Shown piece by piece: positions 9,063 through 21,039 of a stretch of 64,000 nucleotides of DNA. The notes below the pieces were generated by a model. That model was not told where the DNA came from. It did not search any database and worked only from the letters and a program-made list of their open reading frames with translations. How positions within the stretch are numbered: position 1 is the first letter of the stretch; each line of letters starts with the position of its first letter. The stretch spans positions 91,518,020 to 91,582,019 of the forward strand of contig OX235272.1 of assembly GCA_944472155.2 (NCBI GenBank), written 5' to 3'. A program made the translations under genes and the position numbers. The DNA is from Trichobilharzia szidati. Its lineage: Eukaryota > Platyhelminthes > Trematoda > Strigeidida > Schistosomatidae.

Positions 9063-12020
9063 GTAACACATGGAAACTGACTCATTTATACCGTCAATTT
9101 CTTATTCGAATATTTTTGTTTTTCAAAAAGAACAATATCATGTTTAAATCACAATAAGTGTCCATGATATATATAGACAAATAATTGTTATCGGAGATTT
9201 TTCTACTGACAAATAGTCAACAATAAATAAATCAGGTGGAAAATTAAAACTTCAGAGCAAAAACAAAAAAAAAAAACAGTAAGTTTAAACTAGAAATATC
9301 TCCAACTGTCTTTTATTTAAGTGAAACAAAAAAGAATTATTATTATTACTAATAATCAGGTGGCCTGCTTCAAAACTTGGGCTACCAAAAACCCCTTCTA
9401 TTATATTGCATTACATAATTTCTCTTGTTCCTTCGTTCGTCTTAATCTATTAAAATCTGACCTCTAATGGTGTTTTCCACTCTCAAGAGTATTTTAACTG
9501 CTTACAACCTGCTGATACGCATATTTCCAATAAACTTAAGAAAACGCAAAATTGTGAATGTACAAACTGTCACTGTCTGAGAAATAAAACGAATTATCTG
9601 AATAGTCTTCAATTATTCAGCTATTGTTAATATCTCCATGGGTCAAAAACGTACTCCCACACCTCCTGATAATTGGAATTCAACCAAGTGTCGTGCATTT
9701 CTCGAAAGAGGTAAAGAAGAAATATCATTAAGGTGGATTGGTTTACGCTTCAGGTCAGAAGACAGCAATGTGTCACGCGATCTACTATCAATTACTGTTT
9801 TACTTGAAGATTGTTGACAAAGAGGAACTATTATGCAATAAATTCCTCCGGAAATTCTGTACTTTCATATGCTCATTGTATAATTACTGTTCAGAATAAA
9901 GTTATTAATAATATTGTCATTATCAATCAACTGATTGGTTTCTAAGTTAACTTCCCTTCATAATGTTGAAATTAGACATCACCAAGAGTAACATTCAGAC
10001 ATTTGGCACCGAGACCAAGGTATTCAAAGTTTAAGAATCAACGCGTTACACCATTAAGTCAGTCACTGACTAGACTAATTTATTCATGAGAAAAATCATC
10101 ACTGATCGATTTCAACAATGAACACTGCTCACTTATTATCGAGGCTATAAAATCACTAAAAATAGAGAGGAGTTGATCTCAAAACTAGGATTCACCAGCA
10201 CATTTCATACAATCTGATCACACATCACACTTGTCATTTCAATTTATATGAATAATTAAAAAATGACGGGTAAATTATTAGGGAATTTAAAAGTAGGGAG
10301 CAGAATAATTAACAATAGTCTTGGTAATATGTAAATGGTGAATACTAAAGTAAGCTAAACGTAATAATAAAACATTTTTATCAATAAACATCAAAAAAGA
10401 CCAAAGTAGTGAACAGTCACGGTTTAACATAAGTCACTCACTATGTTGGATAGATAGCTGACAACAGACCATCCCCTCACATTGACATCTGCTAACCGAT
10501 CAATGAACTAAAGGATATCTCATCAACTGGAAATCACAAAAACACGTCATTCTACAAACGTATACATTGTACAAGTGATTACGTCACATCCAATTAACAT
10601 ATGTGTGTGTAAGTGGATGCATATGATTCACAGGATGGTAGCGGAAAGTAAACAAAAATTGCTGGATAAACAGTCCTGTCCCACAACCTCAATAAACACA
10701 GATGTTCCACCACACCCTTAGTCTATACAAGCATCTTATTCATTTGAATCAAACGACTAACAACAGAATTCAATAAATTCTCTTCATCACTTCACAGTTC
10801 AAATAATAACACCAACCTCCTTCAACCTCTGAGCTATCTATATCTTCCACCAATCTAAATACATCGAATTCACTTCATTTCATGTTGTCTTAATCATGGC
10901 CACGTCTGTGATACCCATTCTACACTCACACACACATACACACATTTTCAGACAGCTTCTAATCACGTGTATCAATCTCAGTGTACACTCATGAACATAA
11001 GTAATTCTGTTTCAACACACTGATAGCAATTTCCTTTGAAGGAAATGAAGGAAGAACATTGTGGAGTATTTCAGAATGCTCCAGATCTAAACAGTACTGC
11101 TTCACACTGTAATGTTATCGTTTATTATATTACCTGTAGATTCTGCACAAGAAGGTGTAAATACCTTACAATGAAAAAAACACGCTGAATATTCCGTGTT
11201 GTGTACAAACGCATTTTTCAAAATACAGCCATTATAATAATAATTATTATTATAATTATAATTGTCATTATTAAATGATATACATATATATTACTACTAT
11301 TATTTTCATAAATGCCTGGTATATGGCGGTAATATTTTGACGTAGAATATGATTATATCCAAAAGCTGACAGGGCCGAATATTTTAAATATACTGAGTTG
11401 ATAGTTATTCCTAACACTATCCTTCCCCTCCTCACCCCACTCCGACACGACTCTACCATGTGTGTGTGGGGTGCGAAAACAATTTATTGCTACGCTTTGC
11501 CTATCTTTTTTATCATTTTCTGATTACATTACAAAGAACAGTGTCAGCTATTACCCCCCTTACTATTGAATTCCCTACCACTTTTCACATTTTCATTTTC
11601 ATATAATTTGAATTGAAAAGCACAATGTGTAATCAATCAAATTGCTTCAAATACTTTGTACAATTGCATCACAATTTTCACATGAACTCCGCCTCGTCAT
11701 AACTCTACTCAAAATAAGTATTTTGACAAATCAACCAATCAATTTATAACATATTGTATCATCAATTCGACCGTTAAAAGAAACAACATCGAAGTATTTC
11801 AATGCCTAGAAAAGCTTTCACTAAAGCACCAACATATTTACACGGGATTAATAGAAATCTGGTCGGCTGAGTATCATTCAGAATAATAATAGTAATCTAA
11901 CATCAGAGATTATTGCTTCAGTAAATTTAATGTAGAAATATAGTCTCGGAGAATTGCACAATTATGAGTTAAACAAATGTAGGAATGATGTGAACAGCGA
12001 TAAAACTCTTTTATTGCCTT
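8838..12020 (-). repeat. Segment C: inverted paralogue of segments A and B
   Basis: Reverse complement of about 14,835-19,640 in A and the matching part of B. Recognisable anchors are the AAACTTGGGCTACC block near 9,375, the run ending in GGTTTCTAAGTTAACTTCCC near 9,955, the GACGTGTACTG-like blocks near 10,560, and the GACACGACTCTACC block near 11,450. C lacks the 817-bp foldback element and the T SINEs of A. At 11,393-11,400 and 10,265-10,290 it shows the uninterrupted sites. No coding potential beyond a 58-codon frame that is not conserved. Confidence 0.85.
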
Positions 12021-12110
12021 AATCCCTGATTTAAAACTATGGTAAGAAACTAACGAAAAATATCCTTCCACATTATTCTCACACGGCTTCTTTTTAAAAA
12101 TCAACTCAAT

Positions 12111-12266
12111 ATCTATAAAACATAACAATTGAGCAAAGAATATCCTTTTCGATAGTTTCCTCTTCTGGTTCTACAATTATATATATATATATATGCAATA
12201 TTCGAGATTAGTAGTCAGTGACAATATTAGGATATTCTTTGCTCAATTATTTTGTGTTTTATAGAT
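12111..12266. repeat. PLE-end-like inverted repeat
   Basis: Arms 12,111-12,145 and 12,230-12,266 are reverse complements containing ATTCTTTGCTCAATT and TTTTATAGAT. A hammerhead relic of the 59.9-kb PLE type lies at 12,131-12,171 (minus): GAAC, then CAGAAGA where CTGATGA is expected, then a GAAAAGGATATTCTT stem III. An (AT)n run sits in the loop. Confidence 0.45.
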
Positions 12267-12380
12267 ATCTGAATGAATATTTTCGATAAACTCAATATTT
12301 GTAGAACCTTAAACGTTGATAAATTAAGGTATTTCTAAGTGCTGATTTTCAGGGATTTCATTTGTTTCAAGTCCAGTCAA

Positions 12381-12985
12381 GAATTGACATCAGTTAGAGA
12401 AACAGTGGAAAGCCAGCAGGGAGTACTTGATAGCTGTTTCGTCCTAGTTTGGGACTTTTCAACAGCGCTCGCCAATAACATTGGCTAGTGGTCACACTAA
12501 ACTCATGAATCCGTAAAAGTCAGAATTCATGAACCATCATATCGCATCTCATTGGTTGAATTGTCTACAAGTTTTCTTTGTAACCAAAAAGTCCTCGGTT
12601 CGAACCCCAGTGGGTGTGTAGTATTGAAGAGTCTCAAACTAGATGGACGAAACGGCTATCCAGTACTCCCTGCTTGTTTCCAATGATTCTTTAACTGATG
12701 TCATCTCGTGAGTGAACGTAATTCAAGTTTCTTCATGAACTAGCACACCAGTTAGAGAACCACTGAGACCGTGAGGGGTACTGGACAGCTGGGTGACACT
12801 ACAAATCTGTAAATTGTCAAATATTAGAATTCATGGGCTACTGGATTCTGTCTCAATGTCTATCTTAATGGTTAACGAGCTCACCTCAATCTCATAACTG
12901 AGTCCTAAACTTTGAGGTACTTCCTGACTTTCAATGGTTCTCTAACAGGTATCAATTTGTGATCAAACTTCAGACTGATATCATT
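12381..12985. mobile_element. Cluster of four H-family fragments in alternating orientation
   Basis: Minus fragment about 12,381-12,490, plus copy 12,520-12,720 (box B GGTTCGAACCCC near 12,598), short minus tail 12,735-12,795, plus copy 12,828-12,985 with a deletion through the ribozyme. This gives two successive head-to-head pairs. None keeps an intact hammerhead core. Confidence 0.65.
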
Positions 12986-13835
12986 TACTAATCAATTGTA
13001 GATAGGTGTGCTCATTTCAGACGCTGTTTTAAAAAACAAAACAATACATGATCATAGAACAAAAATAGTGTTTAAAGCAAATAAAGTTTAGTTATCAGCT
13101 TTCTACATTGATTGCTTCATTCATCATAATTATCGATTGAAATTTCGAAAAAAATAACACGACAAAATATTGAATATCGTTCAAAACATAAAAACAAACA
13201 AATGACGCACATGATATGAACAGCAAATTTGCGAAAACCAGTAACTACTCACCGAATAATGAACATGTTGCTTTACATACAGTTTTATTGATCGATTATT
13301 AATGATTTGATATAATTTTCTTTCCTGATATATAAATCCACAAAACAATTTTTAAATATAGTTGTTGAACATATCTTGTTTTTGTCCAAAGGAGATTGAG
13401 TAACATCCAAATATCAGTTGATTGTATAAGTGGAACATAGGTGTAGACAGAGTAGTAACTGTGATGGCATAGGATTTTCATACATGTTTAGAGTATTTCT
13501 CACTCTCTTTGTTGCCGATGGTGGTGATGATGATGACAGAGTATTTGCAGGTGTCGAGTCACATGAGCCTAATGTCAGGGGACTACTACTACTAATACCA
13601 CTACTACTGCTTCTAGTATACGACAATATTTTGAATGTAAAACGGATGATAAATACGAGTTATTTATTGGTCAATTAGATTTATTTAGGAAAATGCTTAT
13701 AATCTCCGAGATGTTGAATTTTTCGGCGAATGATACGAAGGGGAAGAGAAGAAATGGTATGTAGTAGTAGTAGTAGTAGTAGCAGTTGAATTTAGTTAGG
13801 GTGTATATCTCTCCTCTCTCATACACTTGTTGTTG
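12986..13835. other. Stretch without a paralogue in the window
   Basis: This lies between segments C and A and has no second copy here. It holds a serine-rich frame on the minus strand (next entry) and a (TAG)n run at about 13,762-13,783. Otherwise nothing recognised. Confidence 0.4.
13414..13626 (-). other. Possible exon or chance serine-rich frame
   Basis: A 70-codon frame beginning M-S-Y-T-R-S-S-S-S-G with serine/proline/threonine-rich content and then a less biased K-R-V-R-N-T-L-N-M-Y-E-N-P stretch. It resembles disordered eukaryotic protein more than the surrounding frames do, but part of the serine run comes from AGT/TCA triplet repeats. I see no clear splice signals or promoter. I would not call it a gene. 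Confidence 0.15.
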
Positions 13836-14473
13836 CTCAGATTATTATTAGTATTATTATTATTATCGTTTATCCCCCTTTGTTGTTGTTTTCCTATGAT
13901 TTGTTTATTGCAGAGTAAAATGATGGTAATCCAATTGTAAGGAATTTAACTCTTGTGATAGTCATTATCATTAATATTTCATTATTTATTTTTTGGGGTA
14001 ACAGTAATGCGTTTAGTCTGGTTGAATGAATAACATTTTTTAAAACTTTCTTATGCCTTTCTGTTAGCGAAATGCTGTCTACTCTCTCGTGTAGATGGCT
14101 GAACCAATCAAATTATTTGTAGCAATTGAAACGGCTAACTGGCCTTAAAGCTGATTGGTTGTGGAAAAAATGGCTGTAAACACCATTGTCTGAAGTGAAA
14201 AACGAAGACTTTAAATTTGATAGGCTAATTAATTCTAAATTGAATGACCTAGCTATAGGAATTTGTTGCTTTAATCCTGATTTAACCTGAGAGGTGACAG
14301 GATATTTGTGAACTCATCCATGAATGGGAATGTTGTTGGTGTTTGAAAATGTACTAGTAATAAAAAAGGGGAGAGATTGCGCTTAAGCACTAATACATAT
14401 ACATTTATTTTTATTTTTGGTCCATCCGGTTTGGCCGATGCACATTGACAGGTGTTTGGGCTTTTAATATCAC

Positions 14474-14712
14474 GAATTGGTAGAAGTTGGAATTCACGGG
14501 CCATTGGATCGGATCCCAGTGACTATATGGTGGACGAGCTAACCTGGTTACCGGAAGGTCCTGGGTTCGAACCCCAGAGGCTGATTAATACTGGACAGCG
14601 CCAAACTAGGAGAAGAGAGCTGTCCAGTACTCCCTGTTGGTTTTCAGTGGTTCTCTGACTGGTATCAATCCGTGATCAAAATCTTGCGATAAATTAAATC
14701 CCTACAGATTAA
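14474..14712 (+). mobile_element. H-family SINE-like repeat (copy in A)
   Basis: Head GAATTGGTAGAAGTTGG, a tRNA-like unit with box B GGTTCGAACCCC near 14,563, and tail CAGTGGTTCTCTGACTGG. The ribozyme is damaged: the first half of the core is replaced by CTGGACAG and CGAAAC by AGAAGAG. Matches 27,863-28,106 in B. Confidence 0.75.
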
Positions 14713-15470
14713 CTCTTGAAAATAATATCAGTTTGTCAAGGTCTAAGGTACAAGCATTCAGCTTTATAATTGTGTGGAAGTCGAGTGAAAGGATATTTTT
14801 GGTTTTCACTATAATTTGAAATCATCATAAATGAATGTAATAAAAGAGTTGTCTGAGTTTTAGTTCTCAAAACCTTTTATCACCGTCATTCCTATATGTT
14901 TAACTCATAATTGTGCAATTTGTCTAGACTATATTTCTGCTGAAGTAATAGTCTCTGATGTCAGATTATCATTATTATTATTCTGAATGATACTCAGCCG
15001 ACCGGATTTCTTTTAATCCCGTGTAAATATGTTGGTGCTTTAGTGAAAGCTCTTCTTGGCATTGAGATACTTCGATGTTGTTTCTTTTAACGATCGAATT
15101 GATAATACAATATGTTATAAATTGATTGGTTGATTTGTCAAAATACTTATTTTGAGTAGAGTTATGACGAGGCGGAGTTCATGTGAAAAATGTGATGCAA
15201 TTGTGTAATATATTTCAAAAAGTCTGAGTGACTACACATGGTGCTTGTCAATTCAATTTATATGAAAATGACAATATGAAGAGTAGTTGGGGATTCCAAT
15301 GTCAGGAGGGTGATCGTTGATGCTACTCTTTGTAATCTATTCAGGAAATGATAAACAAGATAGGTTAAGCGTGAGAATAAATTGTCTTCGCACCTATACA
15401 CACATGGTAGAGTTGTGTCAGGGTGGGGTGAGGAGGGGAAGGATAGTGTTAGGAATAACTATCAACTCAG

Positions 15471-16287
15471 TAATTCCATTATGGACAAAATTTATTTTGA
15501 TAAAATCACACACAGTTATACAGCAATATTCACTGATGATCAACTTTCGAGCACAATTTATTACTGCTCATTATCATACCAAGGCGATACTCACATAACT
15601 TTCTTGCTTCGTTTATGTACATGAGTAAAAACTGACTAGATATTTGAATGAAGTCAATATGAGACTTGTGCGAAAGAGAATGAGAGGTAAAGTACATTCA
15701 GAAATAATATTAATGTTATCAATAAATAAAATACAATGGGAAATAAGACGAGTGTTGTTAGTCAATCTCCTATGGAAGTCTACACCCAACACATGTAATA
15801 TAAGTGATTCAACGCAAATAATACCTGAGATATGGAAGATATTATTGCCATCAGTCAAATCAGAGGATAATAAATAATGTTAAAATGTATTTGAATTCAC
15901 ATTAAATATTTTAACAAATTATTTATTTATTTTACTATGAAAACATCTTATTTCCCATCTTATGGACTGCTAACACTCGTCTAATTTTCCATCCTATTGT
16001 ATTTTATTGCTATACTAATTTCGTATCCGAATATATTTTATCTTCCCCTCTGATTCACGGAAATCTTATATTGGTTTTTATAAATGTCTAGTCATTTTTT
16101 TGCTCATGTATATAAATGAAGCAAGAAAGTACCTTGCTAGGGTTATGAGCAGCAATAAATTGTGCTCAAAAGATGGTCATCACTAAGTGTTACTGTACAA
16201 CACTGTGTGATACCATCAAAATAAATTTTACCCATAATGGAATTATACTCTACTACAGTGCCCAAGTGTTATTCTTATATGAATATA
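15471..16287. mobile_element. Foldback element, 817 bp, with 7-bp direct flanks (copy in A)
   Basis: Flanked by AACTCAG at 15,464-15,470 and 16,288-16,294. Roughly 185 bp at the left end (TAATTCCATTATGG...ATGAGTAAAAACTGACTAGA) recurs inverted near the right end (about 16,085-16,250). The right end extends about 40 bp further than the left. Internal frames of about 80 codons are not conserved proteins. Segment C has the unoccupied site with one AACTCAG, so this is a genuine insertion and likely a nonautonomous element. Transposase family unknown. Confidence 0.75.
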
Positions 16288-16941
16288 AACTCAGTATATT
16301 GAAATATTCGACCATGTCAGATTTTGGATAAAATCTTGGCCTTAACTCTGTGTAATCACATTCTACATGAAAATTTGACCGCCATTTACCAGTAGTGGTG
16401 AAAACAGTATTAATAATGCATTTTTTATTTAGTAATATTAATAATAATAATGGTTGTATTTTGAAAAATGTGCTTGTACACAGTACAAAATATTCAGCGT
16501 GTTTTTTCATTGCAAGGTATTTACACCTTCTTGTACAGAACCTACAGGTAATATAATAAACGATAACATGACCATGTGAAGCTTTACTGTTTAGATCTGG
16601 AGCTTTCTTAAATACTCACCAATGTTCTTCCTTGATTTTCTTCAAGAGAAATTCGTATCAGTGTGTCAAACAGAGTTGCTGATGCTCGTGAGTGTACACT
16701 GAGATTGATACACGTGATTACACGTGATTAGAAGCTGTCTGAAAATGTGTGTGAGTGTAGAGTGAGTCTAGGGTGAGTTTCATAGACGTGGAGATGATTA
16801 AGACAACATGAAATGAAGTGAATGTGATGTATTTAGATTGGTGGAAAATATGGATAGCCCAGAGGTTGAAGGAGGTTGGTGTTATTATTTGAACTGTGAA
16901 GTGGTGAAGAGAATTTATTGAATGCAGTTGTTAGTCGTATG

Positions 16942-17130
16942 TGCGTCGGTGGCACAGTGGTTAGGACTCTCGCCGACCATTCACATGGTCCGGGGTTCGA
17001 TACCCTGTCGACGCACACCTGATATCTATGGTCGGCCTACAAAATTTGGGCTACCGATATCCATGCTGGAAATTCCATGCTTGTACTGAAAATACAGTGT
17101 GGTATCAAGCTGTAATAAAAAATAAATAAA
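16942..17130 (+). mobile_element. T-family tRNA-derived SINE
   Basis: Begins GCGTCGGTGGCACAGTGG (box A GGCACAGTGGTTAGGA) with box B GGGTTCGATACCC near 16,993-17,005. The body is GATATCTATGGTCGGCC...GGGCTACCGATATCCATGC, with an A/T-rich tail (AATAAATAAA). No hammerhead. B (30,317-30,345) and C (10,731-10,762) both lack it. Confidence 0.85.
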
Positions 17131-17676
17131 TGAATAATATGCTTTGATATAGACGAGGCTTGTGGTGGAACATCTGTGTTCATTGAGGTTGTGGGACAGG
17201 ACTGTTTATCAAGCAATCTGTGTTCACGTTCCGACACCATTCTGTGAATCGTATGTGTCCACTGATACACGCACGTATGTGTAAATCGGATGCGATGTAA
17301 TCACTTGCCTAGAGGAGACGTCTGTAGTAGAGAGTGTTGTTGTGATTTCCAACTGATGAGATACCCTTCAGTCGATTGATCGATTCACAGGTGTTTATCT
17401 GAGGAGATGATCTGTTGTCACCTGGCTATCCAAAACAGTCAGTGATTTATGTTAAACGGAGATTGTACACGACTTTGGCCTTTTTGATAGTTATTGGACT
17501 GGAGGCATAGTAAGCTGCTAACCATTCGTGAAAATAATCAGTACCCCATCTCAACCATACGTGTGAGAAAAATGTTTTGCTATCCTGCCTAACTAATTTT
17601 GGTATTGTCCATTTGATTATGTATTATGAAGACTGATGTCAGTTGTTCTGCTGCGTATTTTTAAATTCCCTAATTA

Positions 17677-17876
17677 TGCGTCGGTGGCACAGTGGTCAGG
17701 ACTCTCGCCGACCATGCACATGGTCCGGGGTTCGATCCCTTGCCAACGCACACCCGATATCTATGGTTGGACTGCAGAATTTGGGCTACTGATATCCATG
17801 CTGAAAATTCCATACCTGTACCAAAAATACGGTGTGGAATCAAGCTGTAATCAAAATAAAAAAATAATAATAAAAA
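17677..17876 (+). mobile_element. T-family tRNA-derived SINE
   Basis: Same family as 16,942-17,130, with box B GGGTTCGATCCC and tail AATAAAAAAATAATAATAAA. Segment C keeps the empty site (CCCTAATAATTTACCC in reverse at 10,265-10,290), so the insertion is specific to A; B has lost this stretch. Confidence 0.85.
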
Positions 17877-18845
17877 AATAATTTACCCGTTAGTTTTTAA
17901 TTATTCATATAAATTGAAATGACAAGTGTGATGTGTGATCAGATTGTATGAAATGTGCTGGTGCATTCTAGTTTTGAGATCAACTCCTCTCTAATTTCAG
18001 TGATTTTATGGCCTCGATAATAAGTGAGAAGTGGTCATTGTTGAAATCGACCAGTGATGAATTTTGTGATCTGTGAACCAGTAGACACCATGAAATGTAA
18101 GAAGAACCATCTGTTGTCTAACGCAGTCAGTGACTGACTTAATGGTGCAACGTGTTGATTCTTAAACTTTGAATACCTTGACCTCGGTGCCAAATGTCTG
18201 AATGTTACTCTTGCTGATGTCTAATTTCAACATTATGAAGGGAAGTTAACTTAGAAACCAATCAGTTGATTGATAATGACAATATTATTAATAACTTTAT
18301 TCTGAACAGTAATTATACAATGTTCATATGAAGTACAGAATTTCCAGAGGGATTTATTGCATAATAGTTCCTCTTTGTCAACAATCTTCACGTAAAATAG
18401 TAATTGATAATAGATCGCGTGACACATTGCTGTCTTCTAACCTGAAGTGAAAACAAATCCCCCTTGATCATATTTCTCCTCTGCTTCCTTCGACAAATGC
18501 ACGACACCTGATTGAATGCCCATTATCAAAAGGTGTGGGAGTACATGTTTTTGACCCATGGAGATATTAACAATAGCTGAATAATAATTGAAGACTATTC
18601 AGATAATTCGTTTTATTTCTCAGACAGTGACAGTTTGTACATTCACAATTTTGTGTTTTCTCAAGTTTATTAGAAACTTGTGTATCATCAGGTTGTAAGC
18701 AGTTAAAATACTCTGGAGAGTGGAAAACACTATTGAGTTTAGATTTTAAAAGATTAAGATGAACGAAGGAACAAGGGAAATTAAGTAATGCAATATAATA
18801 GAGGGAGTTTTTGGTAGCTCAAGTTTTGAAGCAGGCCACCTGATT

Positions 18846-18846
18846 A

Positions 18847-18890
<44 letters not shown>

Positions 18891-18897
18891 TGTTTTG
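18846..18897. repeat. (ATT)n microsatellite
   Basis: About 50 bp of ATT/TTA repeats, also present but shorter in B (31,691-31,730) and represented by only a few units in C near 9,340. Confidence 0.9.
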
Positions 18898-19174
18898 TGT
18901 TTCACTTAAATAAAAGACAGTTGGAGATATTTCCAGTTTGAACTTACTGTTGTTTTTCTTTGTTTTTGCTCTGAAGTTTTAATTTTCCACCTGATTTATT
19001 TATTGTTGACTATTTGTCAGTAGAAAAATCTCCGATAACAATTATTTGTCTATATTTTGTGGACACTTATTGTGATTTAAACATGATATTGTTCTGTTTG
19101 AAAAACAAAAATATTCGAATAAGAAATTGACGGTATAAATGAGTCAATTTCCATATGTTACTTTGTAGGGATTT

Positions 19175-19875
19175 GATTGGTTTTCATTTTGATCACTGGT
19201 TGGCATCAGTTAGAGAACCTTTGTACACTAAATAGTTATTGAGTGTCTGTTTCGTCCCAGTTTGTGACTCTTCTCCAACACTACTCAACGACGACATTTT
19301 TGATTTTGATTTTTTTTAAATATTTTTTTATTTTTGATTACAGCTTGATGCCACACCGTATTTTCAGTACAAGTATGGAATTTCCAGCATGGATATCGGT
19401 AGCCCAAATTTCGCAGGCCGACCATAGATTTCAGGTGTGCGTCGGCAGGGTATCGAACCCCGGACCATGTGAATGGTCGGCGAGAGTCCTAACGACTGTG
19501 CCACCGACTTCACCGGGGATCGTACCCAGGGCCTTCAGGTTAAGCGAAATTCCTACGAAGACGAATAAGTGACATATTAGTCGTGGTCTCGTTGATAGCC
19601 ACTGGATGGACGCCCTGGATCTGAGTCGGAGGCTTATCGAAAGCATTAGTTAAAGGCTGACAGAAGTTGAATTTTACTAGTCATTGAATTCCCGCCCAAG
19701 TCGCTGAATGGTTAACGAGTTTGACCATGCAACTTGAAGGTTCCCGGTTTAATCCCTGGTGTAATCTTGAGTGCACACTGATGAAGAGTTCCACACTTGA
19801 AAGAAACAGCTGTCCAGTTCTCTGTGGTTTTCAGTGATCTCTCTAACATGACAATAGCTAACAAATGAGATCAAT
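19175..19875. mobile_element. H-family inverted pair split by a T SINE
   Basis: A minus H copy (19,175-19,265 and 19,508-19,640) faces a plus copy (about 19,690-19,875). The T SINE at 19,296-19,507 interrupts the minus copy. The corresponding pair in B (32,015-32,485) is uninterrupted. Both ribozymes are degenerate. Confidence 0.65.
19296..19507 (-). mobile_element. T-family SINE inserted in an H copy
   Basis: Reverse complement of the T family: a T-rich tail, GATTACAGCTTGATGCC, GGGCTACCGATATCC in reverse, box B near 19,450-19,462 and box A near 19,495-19,505. Absent from B at 32,108-32,135. Confidence 0.85.
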
Positions 19876-20189
19876 CCAACTCCATACAAAATCCTATAAC
19901 TGAGATAATATGATTGTCTGAAGATCTAACTGCCCTGATAATAACCTCATATAGGGTCACGCATGTACACTGATGAAAATTCAATACTCAGCCTAAACAG
20001 CTCTCTGATATTGTTTAGCCTACTGCATTTCTCCATCCATCCAGTTGATATGGGTCTATCACAAAATTTAATAAACATGAAATACCAGTGTACAAAAAGT
20101 ATGAACAGCTTTCATTCTCATTACGTTTCTTTTTAATAGTCTTAAATCAGATTAGAATAAACAAATAGGTTTCTTGAATAACTCTTTAG

Positions 20190-20475
20190 GTTTAATCTTA
20201 GACTGATATCATTTAGAGAACCACTGGAAACAAAAGAGAACTAGATAGCTGTTTCATCCCAGTTTGGTGCTCATCATCAATACACACCCATCGGGAATCG
20301 AACCCAGGGCTTTCCGGTGCCAATTCAAGTTTGCAGAACATTCAACCACTGGGGCACGATTCAGTGGCCCATGATTTCCAACTTCTAACACAGTAAAACG
20401 AAACAGCTGTTCAATCAGTACTCTCTGGTGATTTTCAATGGTCCTCTAACTGATATCAATCCGGGATCAACACCG
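20190..20475. mobile_element. H-family inverted pair (copy in A)
   Basis: Minus copy 20,190-20,390 with box B GGGATTCGA-like in reverse, followed directly by a plus-strand ribozyme 3' half and tail (20,398-20,475). The plus half begins inside the hammerhead at ACGAAACAGCTG. Matches 32,825-33,098 in B. Confidence 0.65.
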
Positions 20476-20996
20476 AAGAAAAAATCAAATCCCTACAAAT
20501 TGGCTCTTCAGAATAATTTCTTGTTTTTTTTTTTTTGATAAATTGAATTACTTAATATCATTTTTTTTGTACAATATGCTTCATGGAAAGATAATTCCTT
20601 ATTGGATAAATAGATTAGATTTCATGTTGTAAAATGATATCTTAACCTGTTTATTATCCAGTAATTAGACTAAAATTATTGGAATTAAATCTGTTTAATA
20701 TCAACACAGGCACCTCCATTGTTATATACACATACACACATACAGAAGTTAATGGGTATTCTCTACATCTTGCCTTGGAAACAAATGAAGATCATTCACA
20801 TGAAAGTATGAAGTCATCGTTATCATATCTATTGAATCTGTTGTGAATCTCCTATTGATTGATAAAGAAAGGACAACACTGGTTCGCACCATTTAGATCA
20901 CTCTAATTCCACTTCCAATAGTGAAATCAGAAGATTAGATTAGATAGACAGGTAGTTTCTCGATTTGTTTGTTTTCTCTGAGCTGGTTGATCTACG

Positions 20997-21039
20997 TGCG
21001 AAGCTTTCGTTGTCATTCTAGACAACATCTTCAGCGTAA
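20997..21039 (-). ncRNA. PLE-type hammerhead, weak stem I
   Basis: On the minus strand: core CTGAAGA plus an extra T, stem II GTTGTC/GACAAC, GAAA, and a short GC stem III ending in CTT. Stem I next to the core has only two clear pairs (CG/CG). The B paralogue at 33,631-33,674 has five. Confidence 0.55.

Noticed and set aside
9639..9815. 58-codon open frame starting ATGGGTCAAAAACGTACTCC in segment C
   Set aside because: The matching stretch in segment A (about 18,380-18,560, minus) has frameshifts and B has lost part of it, so the frame is not conserved.
15317..15877. Several 77-93 codon frames on both strands, repeated in B
   Set aside because: They lie across the boundary and inverted ends of the foldback element, are absent from C, and look like chance frames.
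16942..17020. Functional tRNA gene at the GCGTCGGTGGCACAGTGG unit
   Set aside because: The same unit with the same downstream body and A-rich tail occurs at several places, so it is a SINE head; no full cloverleaf is convincing.
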